Notes: generated by a model not told the origin, from the sequence alone. Shown: positions 33,680-44,970, numbered from the stretch's first letter. The stretch is DNA of 64,000 bases from Bromus sterilis (GCA_950022295.1 OX465598.1:116853001-116917000), one strand, 5' to 3'. Translations and numbers: made by a program.

Positions 33680-36600
33680 TGTAAGGCCTCCGATGCGGTG
33701 CTAACTCGAGTTAGTCGCTTTCCCGTCCCGCTCAAGTTAGTAGCGCATAAAGATCCACCGACTCACGACACTCGCACTCGTGTCGCTGCCGGATTCTCAA
33801 CAACAATGTATAAGAACAAGAACTTTAACTAAGACACAAAATATATATAGAAGGTCCAAGGCATACATCGCCATTGGATAATTATTACATCATCTCAGAG
33901 GTCCGTGGACCCAACAGTACATCATGCGACAAGCAGAAGACAAGCACGACCGAGTATGGTCAAAAGCCAAATTTCCCTAGAGAGGGATGCACATAAAGAG
34001 TCCACCCACGGATCGTCGAAGCCCAACTGTAGGATCTACTGAACGAGGTCGAACTCATCGTCATCCTCCGGGGGCACCTCCACGAAGTATCGTCCAGAGC
34101 TCGGGTCAAGAAAGTACTCCACTGCAGGGGCCGATCAGGCAAAATAGTAAAAGCACAAAAGTAAACAGGGGTGAGATTATATCATTACAGGATAACTGAC
34201 TTCCTACGGTAAGACAAAGTAAAGGTAAAGGTTGCAGCCGCACTAGCATTTATGGTGGCTACCGTTCTATTAGAGTAGGGATAAGATCCAAGAATACACG
34301 TGACTTCGCGTCATAAGTCTGCTATTCACCTACTTACGTCAAACATAACACAACCTGGATCTTCTCTCGATCCCCTGGACGAAGAAAAGCAACCAAGGCA
34401 CTCACACGGTAGGCAAGTTTTAATTTTGATTCAAATGATGTCATTCTATGAACAAGGAGTAGGTCTCAAGTCGTCCATAACCGCGGACACGGCTTTTCGA
34501 AAATATTTAACCCTGCAGGGGTGAACCAACTGCCCATCATAGGCTTCGCATGTACGCCCGGTTTCCACTTGGCTAAGTAAACGCCTGAAACTCCGGAACG
34601 TCAGAGTCCCTCTAACTAACAATGCATAAATCCGGGTGGCCCCCGGGGAGTCGACACCCAACCCAAGAACAAGCCACGCTCCCGGGTCGGACTCTACCGT
34701 ATGACGCAGGTCGGTTTGCCGGTAATTCTCACATGAGACCGGGTCCTAGCTGATCAGGTGGACCAACAAAGGAACCATGTCCTCGCTCCACCGGTTTGTT
34801 TCGAAAACTGCTGGGGTACCAACCAAGCACACACACGTTTGCAAACAGTAAATCAGCTCGGGCCACCACTAGAGTTGTATGAAGCTAGGTAGGTAAGACA
34901 AGGGGACCCCATAGAATCCCACACACGATTAGGAACGCTCGTCAAGAAACACAATACCCGGAACTCGGGACCTAGGTGACTCAAATGGAACAAAACACCA
35001 GGCGGGAACAGCCTGGTCTCCCATCGTTCATCAAGTATAAGTTAACATCATTAATAATAAATATCAACCAACTTCTTTAAATAAAAGGATATCCCAACCA
35101 TAGCAAAGGGTAAGCAGCAAGTTTTCCTACTCATACTAAGCAATGGTTGAGCAGCGGTAACTTAGCAATACAAAGTTTTGCTGGGATGTGGGGATCATGG
35201 CTGTTTGGGTTTTTGAAGGTGGCATACTCAAAGTGGATAGGATCAAACAAACGTTCTAGGCTACAGCTAAGCAGGTAGACAGAAAGGTATCAAGTAATGG
35301 TATGAATCTTCCCCTTGCCTGGGTAATCGGTCGAGAAGCAGACGCAGCAGGGTCCTCGGGCTCGGTGTCGGAAATCTCCACGTAAGTCTCCTCGGCGGTC
35401 TCAGGTGCTAACGTAAGGTACCGGCAAGGAAAAGGCACACAAGTAAGTAACGGCGTACAATGCACAGGCAAGGATGGTATGTTCAAATTTAATAAGCATG
35501 ATGTGACCCTGTCTAGTCAAATTTAAATGAAGGTGATGACGACACGTCATCAACTTCATATGCAATTAGTTACATTACAATGGCTTTGGTCTTAGCCTTA
35601 ATTTAGGTGTAAGTAACATGTCAACATGGCATGATCATCAAGAGAAATAACAGAAAATAAACAACGTGAAAGTAAAGCATCGATTTCGGAGACGGAGTAG
35701 TGTCGGTGAATTTGGCACAAGGAAGGTGCAACAAATATGTTAGGGGCTGGTTTGATGAATAAAAGATTGAAGATGACATGAAGACATTGGAGTGATCAGA
35801 TGATCAGAAATCAACATGCACAGAAGTTGACAGAAAAACAAGACAGGAAAACAGATTGGCATGGTCAGATGATTCACACCTTGTCCAAGGAGTTACACAA
35901 AACCCCACATGGACATCACCATTGCAATCCCTGCAAAAACTACGCCAAAGTCATATATGGCATGGCCATTTTTGAATTTGGGAAACACTTGACAAAAACA
36001 AAGAAAAGGAGGGGTTTATTTGCATATTTACCACCATCACCAATTTTTGAAGGGGAAAAGTGCAAAATCACCATCACCATGATGATCAGTGGTTCAAGCT
36101 ACCCTAAAAACATATATGGGATGCCCCTAGATGAAGTTGTAGCCAAAAACCAATTTGAATTTGAATTCAAATTCAAATTTGAATTAAAACAGAAAAGAAA
36201 ACAAAAGAAAAAGGAAAAGGAAAAGAAAGAAAAAGAAAAGAGGGAGCCCAGACCCTCATGGGCTGGTTTCGGGAAAAGAGGCCCAGCTCCTCCTCTCTGG
36301 CCCAGGTGAGCTAAACAAAAAGGAAAAAAGGGGGTGCGCCGGCTGGGATTCGAACCCAGGCCGTGCCCATCACCACTGCACCCCCTTGCCACTGCGCTGC
36401 TGTTCGTTTTCTGAACAAAAACATCAACGCAGCAAGGTGAAGTATTCCTCCCCCTACTGTTCATCTCTGAAGAAAAACAGGGCCTTTTCTGAAACTCAAC
36501 GCGCGCTCGAACTCCGGCGAGGCTCCACACCTCTCCGGTCACCTCCAGCCACACCGTCACAGCCAAACGCGAGAGGGCACCACCTGCTACGCACGGGACC

Positions 36601-38331
36601 ACTCCAGGGCCAGGCTCCACACCTCTCGTCGCCGGAAACCTGCCGGGAACAGCACAGCGACGAACCCTCCTCTGCACCTTCAGACGCACGGCGGCGCGGC
36701 CATCTTCAGAGGACGCGGGCGTCGCACACACCCCGTCTCCGGCCACGGCACCGGCAGAAAATGTAAGAGGGAAGCACCACGAACACGTGGGTGCCCTAGC
36801 TCCGACCTGAACCTCACCGGAGGGGAGGCCAGGCTCGCCTGAAACTACGGCGGTTCTGACGAAACACGCAGCACCCGCTCGGTTCAGACACGCGCAACTC
36901 CTTCGCCTTGCGCACACACGCTGCTACGGCCAAAGACGCGACCTGGACGCGCTCTGGACACGACCTGGACACGCCCTGCTACTGCTCGGGTCACGGCGAC
37001 CACGATCTCAACACCGGCGGCGAAGCAAACGGCAGAAAAGCTACAACTACGCGGACGGGAAGGCTACGCTCATCTACGGGAGGAGGGCGTCGAGGTGCTC
37101 ACCTAGTGGGTCACGTTGAGTGTCCCAACCTCGCCGTAAGGGAAGGAGACGAAGACGCCGTCGTCGGGGACGAAGGATCCTCCGCGGCGGAGCTCGTCGT
37201 TGCGGGGTCACTGCAGCCCTCCTGCGAGGACCTGCATGGCGAAAAGGGAACATGTGAGGCCACGCAAAGCTTCACGCGAGCGCACGGTCAAGGGAAGGCA
37301 CGGTGCTCGCCGGAATTTCTCACCGGAGCTTCTCGGCGGAGCGGAACAGGGGAAGGCACGCGGCGAGGCGAGCGCCGCGGCGAGATCTGGAAAGGGGGGA
37401 GCGAAGCTAGGGTTCCTCCCGGAGACGCCAGTTAAATAGGGGATCCTCCCCGGCCACATCAACATCGAGGCGCCCCCGTGGCCGCCGGCTGTAAGAGGCC
37501 TCGCCGGGGTCCCCTCCGACCACGGTGTAAAGGTGGCGAGTCCCAGCCGTTGGATCGATCCAGCGGTGGTGACGCGCCCCTGCGTACCCCTTCGCTGAGG
37601 GCTATAGCCCGATAAGGAATGGGCCTGCTGGCCGGGCTGGCTTCTGGGAGAAGAAAAGGAAAGAAAAAGCTCTGGCATGCTGGAAATTCAGCAGACAAAA
37701 GAAAAAAAGAAAGGGAAAGGAAAAGAAGGAGAAAAAATATGTTAAATATTTTTATATTCCCCTTGCAAGATACTTGAACACCCAAAATTGGTTGCACCAT
37801 TTTGGCATGTAGAGAAAAATCACCCAAAGGCAAAACAGTACCATTTCCTATTAAAAGAAATAGAAAAGGGGTGTTTTGGGGATTTTTGAGGAAGAAACAC
37901 AAGGTGCAAAATTCCATGAACTTGATAATCTTGAACCTTGCGTTTTTCTGGATTTTACAAAATTGGTTTGACCAATTTTGGCAACAACAAAATGTGGCCC
38001 CTTTTGAATTCAAATTCACCTTGAACTAGGGCTACTGTTTTTGAATGTTGTAAAAGGATTTTGAAAAGATGACAATCATTGCCAAGACAAAATAAATGGC
38101 TATGCCAAACATGAGGTTGAGGGAAGATGGCATGTGAGCAGAACAATTTCAACATCAATTCAAATGCACCACATAGATCACCTTTGATCACAAAGCATAT
38201 GGACTCCAATCCCAATGCAACTTCAAATCACCACATGAAATATCATGAACATCCACCATGACAAGTTACAAGTTCAACAGAGAAGGTAAGAATACATGGT
38301 GTCTGCTAGTTATTACATGTGGGCTGTTACA
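33680..38331 (-). repeat. 5' LTR of chromovirus (4.65 kb)
   Basis: Partner of 23903-28581; starts TGTAAGGCCTCCGATG and ends GGGCTGTTACA in plus view. It lies next to the primer site, which makes it the 5' LTR for the minus orientation. The promoter should lie near its upper end; I could not fix a TATA box with confidence. Confidence 0.9.
36332..36406 (-). other. tRNA-like sequence (A and B boxes) in LTR copy 2
   Basis: B box GGTTCGAATCC (36346-36356) and A-box-like AGCGCAGTGGC (36388-36398) on the minus strand; identical in these blocks to the copy in the other LTR. Confidence 0.6.
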
Positions 38332-38359
38332 CAAGATTTGATCGAATCTTTGGCGTCTT

Positions 38360-39062
38360 TTTTTTACAATAATAAACTCCGTCTATTCCACCAGAGTAGC
38401 ATCATATACAATGAATTTCAGAACGTGACCATGAGGGGAGTCTAGCCAGGTAAAGGGAGAGGAGAACCTGGTCAGCTTTGCTAACTCATGGGCTACACAA
38501 TTACTTTCTCTAAAGCAGTGCTGAAAAACGACATGTGTAAAATTCAATGACATGAAATAACATTCATCGAACACCGCACTTGCTAGAGATGAAGAGCTCC
38601 CTTGCTTCAACGCGTCGATCACATCCAAGTTATCTGATTCAATCTCAACTGTTCTGCATCCAACAGAGCGTGTCAAGTTTATTTAGAACCGGACAGCCAT
38701 AGCTTTTTCCATAAAGGAGTCCATGCAGAAGTCTATCTTCTCATTAGATTCTACAACAAAGCACCCCTTGTGATCTCGCAGGATAGCACCAACAGTTCCC
38801 TGGAGAACATCATCATCGAAGCTTGCATCGATGTTTAGCTTCATATACTCTTTTCTTAGTTTCTTCCAGTAGTTCTTCTTAACTCTTGCTTTTGGGATAC
38901 ATGAAATAATGAAGTTTTTGCAAGCCCACGCACTCCTAGAGCAATTTGTGTTGCATTCAATGCCTTCTCCCCATGTTTTCTCTTTCTCCATTCAAACCAC
39001 AGGTACCATGAGGTGATTGCAATAGTTTCCATCTGTTTCGGCATCCCCAGGACTAGGAAATC
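38360..39062 (-). pseudogene. LINE (non-LTR) RNase H domain and 3' tail
   Basis: The minus strand encodes a plant LINE RNase H-like domain (RVT_3 type): KLNIDASFDDDVLQGTVGAI, VEIESDNLDVIDALKQ and CFRESNCVAHELAKL, which hold the expected Asp, Glu, Asp and Asn/His landmarks. Two frames (39044-38683 and 38676-38383) show at least one break near 38680. An oligo-T at 38360-38367 on the plus strand is the LINE's A-tail. The upstream part of the same LINE continues in frame at 40348 beyond an inserted element. Confidence 0.85.
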
Positions 39063-39070
39063 ACTATCTG

Positions 39071-40340
39071 GCCGGACCGGCTGTCGCGCTGGTGGTGAGC
39101 GGTTCTGGCGCAGTGGTGCTGCGTGCGTGGCCCTGGGAGGCCGGTGGTGCGGATTTGGCGGAGTGGGAGTGCACTAGGAGGTACCCCTGTCTAGTGCGAC
39201 GGCTGGGAATTGTGGTGATTCTCATCTTGGGCGGTGCCCCATGAAACCTCACTGGCATGGTGCTTGGCCGGGCATCGTGGACTATACTACATCCGATGGC
39301 ACTGTCTTCGGTCGGCTGCGGTTTGTGCTCTGCCTGTGAGGCGTCACAAGGCGCTCGGACGTTGCAGATCTAGCATCGAGCAATCGTGGTGCTGGTGATG
39401 GGAGGGTTTTCTTATTTCGAGGCAACATGATGTGCGGCGGAGGCGGTGTGGATGCTCGGGTGAAGACCCCTGTCGTGGCCTCGTGCCACGACCTTCGATG
39501 GCGGCGGGCGCGGGCCGTCGTTGACCTTCCTGGAGGTATCGATGTGTTGCTGCCGCACCTCTCCCGTACGGATCCGGCCTTCTGTCCTCTCCAGGGGAAA
39601 CCCTTGATCTCATGATCTGACGATGGCGACACCTTGGTGTCATTTTCCCTCTTGGGGGCTTCGTATCGAAGCTCGGCATCAGTAAGCGGGACCGATGGTT
39701 TGCGACAATGTGGCGGTCAAGCTTCTGTGGCAATGATGATGACGGGCGCGGCAATGGTTGCGGTAGTCGAGTCTTCTTCGACGTGTCTGCGGTATTGCCT
39801 CGGTTTGTTTGTTGCTGTGGAGTCGAAGCTACGGCGGCGGGGCCTCATGGTATACGATGACTGGCTACAGGTGGCCCGTTCGGTGATCTTCTGTGGCGCC
39901 AGCCGAGCCTGGATTTGTCCTTGAGAACTCCTCCAGAGTCAGAGCTGCGTTGTTTGGCCGTAGGTGGCTGAGCTTTGATGCTGCGTTGTTTGGCCGTAGG
40001 TGGCTGAGCTTTGATGCTGATCTTCATGCATATTCACGCGTCCACTACGGTGTGGGTTGAGTTTTTGGTCGCCAACAGCGAAATAGAAGTCGCTTGCTCA
40101 GAGTTTTAGGGATGGCGAGGAGGCCTTTAGGGGAAAAGTGATGACGATGACGCCTGCATGTTGCCTCGACGACTGTCATTTAAGTGGTGTGCGTGGTTTT
40201 ACCTTTTGTGTACCGCTCAACGGTTATGATGGTTTTTACCCGGTTCTCCATAATTAACTGGACAATCTGGTTTTCGCTCGGTTTTCCCCAACTCTTTTCT
40301 TCTTAATGAATGCAGGATAACTTTCATTTCGAAAAGAAAA
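39071..40340 (+). mobile_element. 5'-truncated LINE tail inserted in another LINE
   Basis: A 1,270-bp insert interrupts the LINE reading frame and is flanked by the 8-bp duplication ACTATCTG (39063-39070, 40341-40348). Removing it would leave the host LINE frame continuous. Its 3' end is A-rich (ATTTCGAAAAGAAAA) after text typical of plant LINE 3' ends (CCCGGTTCTCCATAATTAAC...GCTCGGTTTTC...AATGAATGCAGG). No protein remains; it is mostly GC-rich 3' UTR. A 40-base tandem duplication (TGCGTTGTTTGGCCGTAGG...) lies at about 39940-40020. Confidence 0.75.
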
Positions 40341-40575
40341 ACTATCTGAAAGGCACAGCAGATACTCCAGTATAGCTTCTCTCGCACGGTCCACCAGACA
40401 AGCCCGATGAATAACCTCCTCAACTCCCAGCTGTTTCCACACCTCCGACGCTATTGGGTACTCAAATAGTAAATGCCGAACATTGTCAGGTCCAAGATTG
40501 CAAGTCACACAGTGAAGCTTCACCTTTGGTGTCTCGTTATTGAGAAGTTTCACCTTCAACATGTTCAGGCCGCTG
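40341..40575 (-). pseudogene. LINE reverse-transcriptase zinc-binding (zf-RVT) segment
   Basis: The minus strand encodes LHCVTCNLGPDNVRHLLFEY followed by ASEVWKQLG, the C..C..H..C zinc-binding segment found after the RT of plant LINEs; the last Cys is replaced by Tyr. It leads directly into the RNase H part at 39062 across the insertion site. The RT core and endonuclease are missing upstream, so the LINE is 5'-truncated near 40575. Confidence 0.8.
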
Positions 40576-40978
40576 CTTGCAAACTTCCTCCAGGGACGGT
40601 GGGGTGAGAGGGCACGGCTGGCAGCGGTCGCCTCTTGAGATCCCCAAGATACAAAACTGCAGCAGGCACATAATGTATGACAGAAATGAGACCAGTCATG
40701 GCAGTTTCATATACCAGCGCCAGCCGATAATCACACTCAACCATCCATACTCCCAAACAAAAATCAATTTCGTTACAAATCGCGCCATTTTAGCACTATG
40801 AGCTAGGGGCCTGGTGATGAATGGCAGGCAGCTCATTCCTTCTAAATGTGGACAAAATTTAAATCAGAGGCATACAAATAACGAAGATAAGGAAAATACA
40901 GTTATGTATATCGATGCCATTTCCAGTTTTCTTAGGGGAAGTGGCATTTTCTTGAGGATACCATATTTCTCACTACTG

Positions 40979-41137
40979 CTATGCTTCTTTCACTGGCAGC
41001 AAGGAGACATCAAATACATGCGAGCAGGCTGCGGTATGTAGCCTGGCAAGGAGGAACTTCAGATCTTGATCCAGAAGCATTGCTCGCTTTACCTCTGCCT
41101 CAGGTGGATCATCTGAGTCCCTGGCCCTCACTTGCAT
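40979..41137 (-). CDS. Candidate terminal exon (52 codons) downstream of F-box exon
   Basis: A minus-strand frame from an ATG at 41137 to TAG at 40979-40981 encodes MQVRARDSDDPPEAEVKRAM, then a Leu-rich helix-like stretch ending in SLLPVKEA. Composition looks like real coding sequence, and TTAG and AAAG acceptor-like sites lie just upstream. It could be the last exon of the F-box gene, but a direct join from the donor at 42366 is out of phase or meets a TGA at once, so an unseen small exon would be needed. It could also be a short independent ORF or 3' UTR. Confidence 0.35.
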   Translation of the reverse strand: MQVRARDSDDPPEAEVKRAMLLDQDLKFLLARLHTAACSHVFDVSLLPVKEA

Positions 41138-42365
41138 CTTTCACCTAAGCATAGGGTTTTCATCCAGTTAGGCCGTTGGATGAGCAGAGCAATGATACCG
41201 TGAACAAAACAGCTAGGATGTTGGATAATGCAAGATAAGAGCATTTTGAGGTCAGAAAGAAAAGGCAATGGTTACGCTCTAAAAATCAATGGTTACTCTA
41301 TCGGTTACATCATGTCATTAATAGAATATCTGAATGAATGAAATGGCATAAGTAATGCCATGAAAATTATTACCAATGCTTACTTTCTAAAAAGGTATCT
41401 ACTCTTTTTTCTGTAGTGCAAGCACTATGGTTTCAGAATAAAGGCACAATTGTAGTGGCTGCTATATTTCACAATGTTGCACTACGCATTCAATAGTATA
41501 GTAGTGGTGAGCTCTAAATTGCTACGAGTAGCTAAGATCAATCAGCAGTGAACACTTAAAATTTGAATACAAAAAATATAAATGAAATAATGAAATTTGA
41601 TGGGATCAAAAGATTTAGTCGTAAATCTGTTAATCATGATGGCGGTGACTGTTCAGAGCACAGGGTTTTGCAGACAACTAATATGAAAATTTGCCTGAAT
41701 AAAATTATTTAGACTTAACTATGTTCAGCCTGATAGTTTTGGGACATTGTTGTGCAAGCAACTAATATGAAATGGCTGACCTCAGATGGTCTAATAACCA
41801 ATGTTTAAAATAGCCGGCTATTTCATTTAGCCCCGGCATTTTCAAAAGCTAAGAAAGGCTATAGCCTAGGCTATAGCGGCTAACCCATTTAACCGTTTTT
41901 CAAAAAACAAAGAAAATATTAGTCATATTTTGCTAAAATAGAAAAGAAAACTATGATTCAAAACATGATTCGAGGTGCAACTCATTCAACTATTCAACCT
42001 AAACAAGTATTCAACTATTCAACTCATAAGTAATATCGAATCAGATTGAATAGAAAGAGATATTCAAAAAACAGAAATTTAGCGGCTAAAATAGAGGCTA
42101 ATTAGAGGCTAAATAGGGCTATAGCCGGCTATTAGCCGGGTTTTTCATTTAGCCTATAAATGGCATAGCCTTAGCCTGAGGTCTCCCAAAAGGCTATAGC
42201 CGGCTATTTAAAACTTTGCTAATAACTGATAAGAGCTCATTTGCTACCGGTTTTAGTTTGGTAAATGCCGCAACGTTGATTTTGTCACATTTTCCAGAGT
42301 GGAATAGCCAGCAATTGGAACTCTCAAATCTGTAATCAACTATGACAGCAGAAAATGTGCAGTAC
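41138..42365 (-). other. Probable intron or 3' region of the F-box gene
   Basis: Begins at the GT donor (42365-42364). It is AT-rich, holds the hAT MITE at 41799-42218, and shows no further convincing coding block. Its 3' limit depends on whether the 40979-41137 frame is the last exon. Confidence 0.5.
41799..42218. mobile_element. hAT-type MITE (420 bp) in putative intron of F-box gene
   Basis: Terminal inverted repeats CAATGTTTAAAATAGCCGGC and CAAAGTTTTAAATAGCCGGC (each read inward) bound the element. The perfect 8-bp direct repeat CTAATAAC (41791-41798, 42219-42226) is the target duplication size of hAT elements. The interior is rich in variants of the word TAGCCGGCTAT and GGCTATAGCC. No transposase frame, so it moves in trans if at all. 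Confidence 0.85.
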
Positions 42366-44020
42366 CTGGGAGAAGATGAGCAGCTGGAACTTCCATGGAT
42401 AGCAACAAACACATTGGAGTAAGACTTTGTGAGATACGCAAAATTTGGTATCGGTGGCAATGTGGGCACACGCTCGCCTTTCCGAAGCAGATCCTCCAAG
42501 TCGAGCCTTTGCAAGGTGAGAACAGACTTGTTTTCCCTCCAAACAAAGGCGAGCCGGCCATCCCGGAGAACAAAGAGTGAGCCAGGCTTTGAGCCAGGGT
42601 ACCTGAACCCATACCCAGTAGCAATGCCCTCTCCAGCAAAGCTTCTCTCAATGCTCACACTGCGGGAATCCTCATCGGTCGGCCATGGAAATGCCTCCGT
42701 TGATGATTCACCCACCCGTACGACGAACATCGACGACCCATTCGGATGTACGACATAGTGTGTACCCTCCAACACCTTGGTTGCAATCAGAAGAAGCTTC
42801 CCCTCGCTGTCCTCCTCGTATGAGAGGAGCAGGAAGAAGAGAGCCTTCCCTGGTTTGCGCTCGTCGTCCGGCCTCCCCGGTGGCCACCCGAATGTGCCTC
42901 GCCACAGCCCGGCATATTCCCGGCCGGGCATGGGCACCTGCGCTGTCAACTTGTAGAGCGCAAACCGGTTGTCGTGCATGCTCGGCCATGCACGGTAGGT
43001 CGACAGCCGCAGCCGTGCGCCCCGGAGGCTCAGGCGGATGCTCTCACTAGCCCGCAAGAACTCGTCCAATGACAGATGCTTGCTGTCGGCGTACTCCGAC
43101 CTGGAATTGACTGACGCAGAGCGCGCCACCATCTGCCGCAGCCCGTTCTTGACGTACCCAGCCATCGCAGAGAGACTCCTCCGCAGCCGCACCCTATCCT
43201 CGGCGTTGTCACCAACTGGCAGCGACGGCGGCACCTTCTTGGCCCCCAGCAGCGCGTCGAGCTCCGGCCTGCGCACCATGCCCCCGCTGGACTCCATGTG
43301 CAGCCGCAGCATGGCCTCCCGACGGGCGGCGAGCATCGGCAGGTCCTCATCGGAGCGCGCAAAGAGCGGGGCCGCGGCGAGCTCCGGCGGGAGCGTGACA
43401 CGGCACGAGGCGACGAGAGCGTCGAGCAGGCGGCGGCGGTTGCCGAAGGAGAGTCGGGAGAAGTGCGAGGAAGGGTCGGAGGGGACAGGCGCGTGGGCCT
43501 CGAGGAGGAGCGTGTTGGCGTGGGGATTGATGGAGGCGAGGAGGCCGGGGAAGAGGGAGGCGGGGTGGTGGCCGTGGAGGAAGAGGAGCGCGGGGCGGCC
43601 GTGGGCGTCGGCGAGGAGCTCGAAGACGGGGGCCCAGAGGAGGCGCGGGGAGAGCTCCTGGGGAATGGCGCGGACGGCTACGAGGGAGAGGAAGCCGGGG
43701 AGCGCGGCGACGAGGTTGCCGAGCTCCGGGTTCTGGTGCGCCCAGAGGCCCTGGAGCGGGGACACGGAGTGGAGGAAGCGGCAGACGGTGAGGGAGGAGC
43801 CCCCGGCGGCGGCCCGCCAGGCGAGGAGGTTGGAGGGGGAGGAGGGGAGGAGGAGGCGGCACTGGGCGAGCCAGGACTTGTCGGAGGCGGAGAGGGCGGC
43901 GTGGAGGCGGCGCGAGGCGGCGGAGAGCGCGAGCAGGTCGCGCGGGCGGAGGTGGGCGGAGATGAGGGCGAGGACGTCGTCGGGCACCGAGAGGATGAGG
44001 TCGGCGCCGTCGACGGCCAT
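42366..44020 (-). CDS. F-box protein, At5g39450-like (main exon)
   Basis: The product should be the substrate-recognition subunit of an SCF (SKP1-CUL1-F-box) ubiquitin ligase. From the ATG at 44020, residues about 7-53 form an F-box (ILSVPDDVLALISAHLRPRD, then a basic/Leu/Trp-rich end at SDKSWLAQC). The C-terminal half has the conserved blocks RLSTYRAWPSMHDNRFALYK, EYAGLWRGTFGWPPGRP, LEGTHYVVHPNGSSMF and GYGFRYPGSKPGSLFV, which I recognise from plant proteins like Arabidopsis At5g39450 (remembered, not searched). The frame extends upstream to 44092 but that codon is GTG, so I use the ATG at 44020 (G at +4). A splice donor CAG/GTACTG ends the exon at 42366, after 551 codons plus two bases; reading on to the stop at 42194 is probably intronic. 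Substrate unknown. Confidence 0.9.
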
Positions 44021-44296
44021 CGGGGGGATCCGGGATCGGCGGTTTCGTGGTTCGGGTCTGCTTCTTTTTTGGCTTTTGTTTTCTTTCTCCACCTCTAGTT
44101 TCTAGTGGTAAAAGGCGCTCCCTCCTTTTTCCTCCACCTAGAAAGAAAGAAGAAAGAGAGAAGATGAGTGGAGAGCGAGGAGGTCGTCACAGGGGCATTT
44201 TTTCCAAGTGTGGAAAAATCTCTTTTTGGCGTCTCGCTCTCGCACCACCTTCAGAGCCACTACGCCAAAATATCTCGGTATGGGGAATTTCGTGCT
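44021..44296 (-). promoter_or_regulatory. 5' leader and proximal promoter of F-box gene
   Basis: The minus strand upstream of the ATG is purine-rich (GAGAAAGAAAAC, AAAAAGGAGGG) as in many plant 5' UTRs. No clear TATA box. Extent is limited on the upstream side by the SINE at 44311-44463. Confidence 0.4.
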
Positions 44297-44310
44297 TATC
44301 GGCCAACATT

Positions 44311-44463
44311 AAAAAAAAAAAAACTCGATCTATGGGCACTAGCACCCAAGACATATGTTAAAGAGAGAACCCATCCTGATGAGGAAACAGAAATTCGCTC
44401 CCAACGGAAGTCGAACTCTGGCCGCCAATGCGACCCACGCCACTAGGCTACTGCCTAGTTCTC
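44311..44463 (-). mobile_element. tRNA-derived SINE with T-tail, 14-bp target duplication
   Basis: A 153-bp insert is flanked by the perfect 14-bp repeat TATCGGCCAACATT (44297-44310, 44464-44477). On the minus strand it begins with GAGAACTAGGCAG, has an A box TAGCCTAGTGG and a B-box-like AGTTCGACTTCC at tRNA spacing, and ends in 13 T bases, the tail type of grass Au and p-SINE1 families. It lies about 290 bases upstream of the F-box gene's ATG. It probably arose by LINE-mediated retroposition. Confidence 0.88.
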
Positions 44464-44798
44464 TATCGGCCAACATTTTATCTTGTTTTTTTTTTTTGTG
44501 GAGAAACATTGGTGGTGATGTTGTTTGGGATTTTTCTTTTTCACTGATAGATCTGCTGGGATCTAGAAACAGAACCAGAACCAACCAGAAGCAGCATCTT
44601 TTCTTCTTCTTTGCTATTGAGAATCTTTTGTTTTTGACAGTACAACAAGTAGCACCTTGGTGTTGACTAGATGTGGTCGTCGCGGTCAACGTCTTTTTCT
44701 GAGTTGTGGCCGGCACATTCTGATGTGTGACTTCAATAGCAAACGTGGGACCGGGTCAAACATGTAGATTTTTATCATTGGTAGTAGGTAAAATGATA

Positions 44799-44970
44799 CT
44801 CCTTCCATTTCAAAATATAAAGTATATTGGGTGTCGTGCAAATCAACTTTATTTATATTTGATAAACATTATAAAGTAAAATATAAATATGCACAATACA
44901 AAATAAATAAAATATGAAAAATACCTTTTGTGATGCATCTAATAATACAAAATTGATAGTATAGAAAAAG
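44799..44970 (+). mobile_element. Degenerate Stowaway-like MITE end
   Basis: It starts after TA with CTCCTTCCATTTCAAAATAT, a typical grass Stowaway terminus, but no matching right end lies nearby. A related interior segment (AACTTGGTCAAACGTACATATGTTTGACTTTT) occurs at about 45627-45660, so the element may have been split by later insertion. Confidence 0.4.

Larger units (their letters stand above)
23903..38331 (-). mobile_element. Complete Ty3/gypsy chromovirus (Tekay/Del-like), 14.4 kb
   Basis: The element has two LTRs (23903-28581 and 33680-38331), a Met-type primer site, a polypurine tract and gag-pol on the minus strand. The target duplication CAAGA is perfect (23898-23902, 38332-38336). 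The order gag, protease, RT, RNase H, integrase with a C-terminal chromodomain-like tail is that of chromoviruses; long LTRs and the integrase tail suggest Tekay/Del. In the first ~335 aligned LTR bases I count 11 substitutions, about 3%, so insertion was fairly recent on a grass time scale. At least four stops and one frameshift make it non-autonomous now. It inserted next to the LINE tail at 38360. Confidence 0.92.

Noticed and set aside
42194..44092. F-box frame taken as a single 632-residue gene from 44092 to 42194
   Set aside because: The first codon at 44092 is GTG, not ATG, and the last ~80 codons follow a strong splice donor (CAG/GTACTG at 42366) and run into the edge of the hAT MITE, so that end is probably intron.
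43038..44105. Long plus-strand frames opposite the F-box gene
   Set aside because: They are shadows of a GC-rich coding exon; composition is Arg/Gly/Glu-biased and matches no family.
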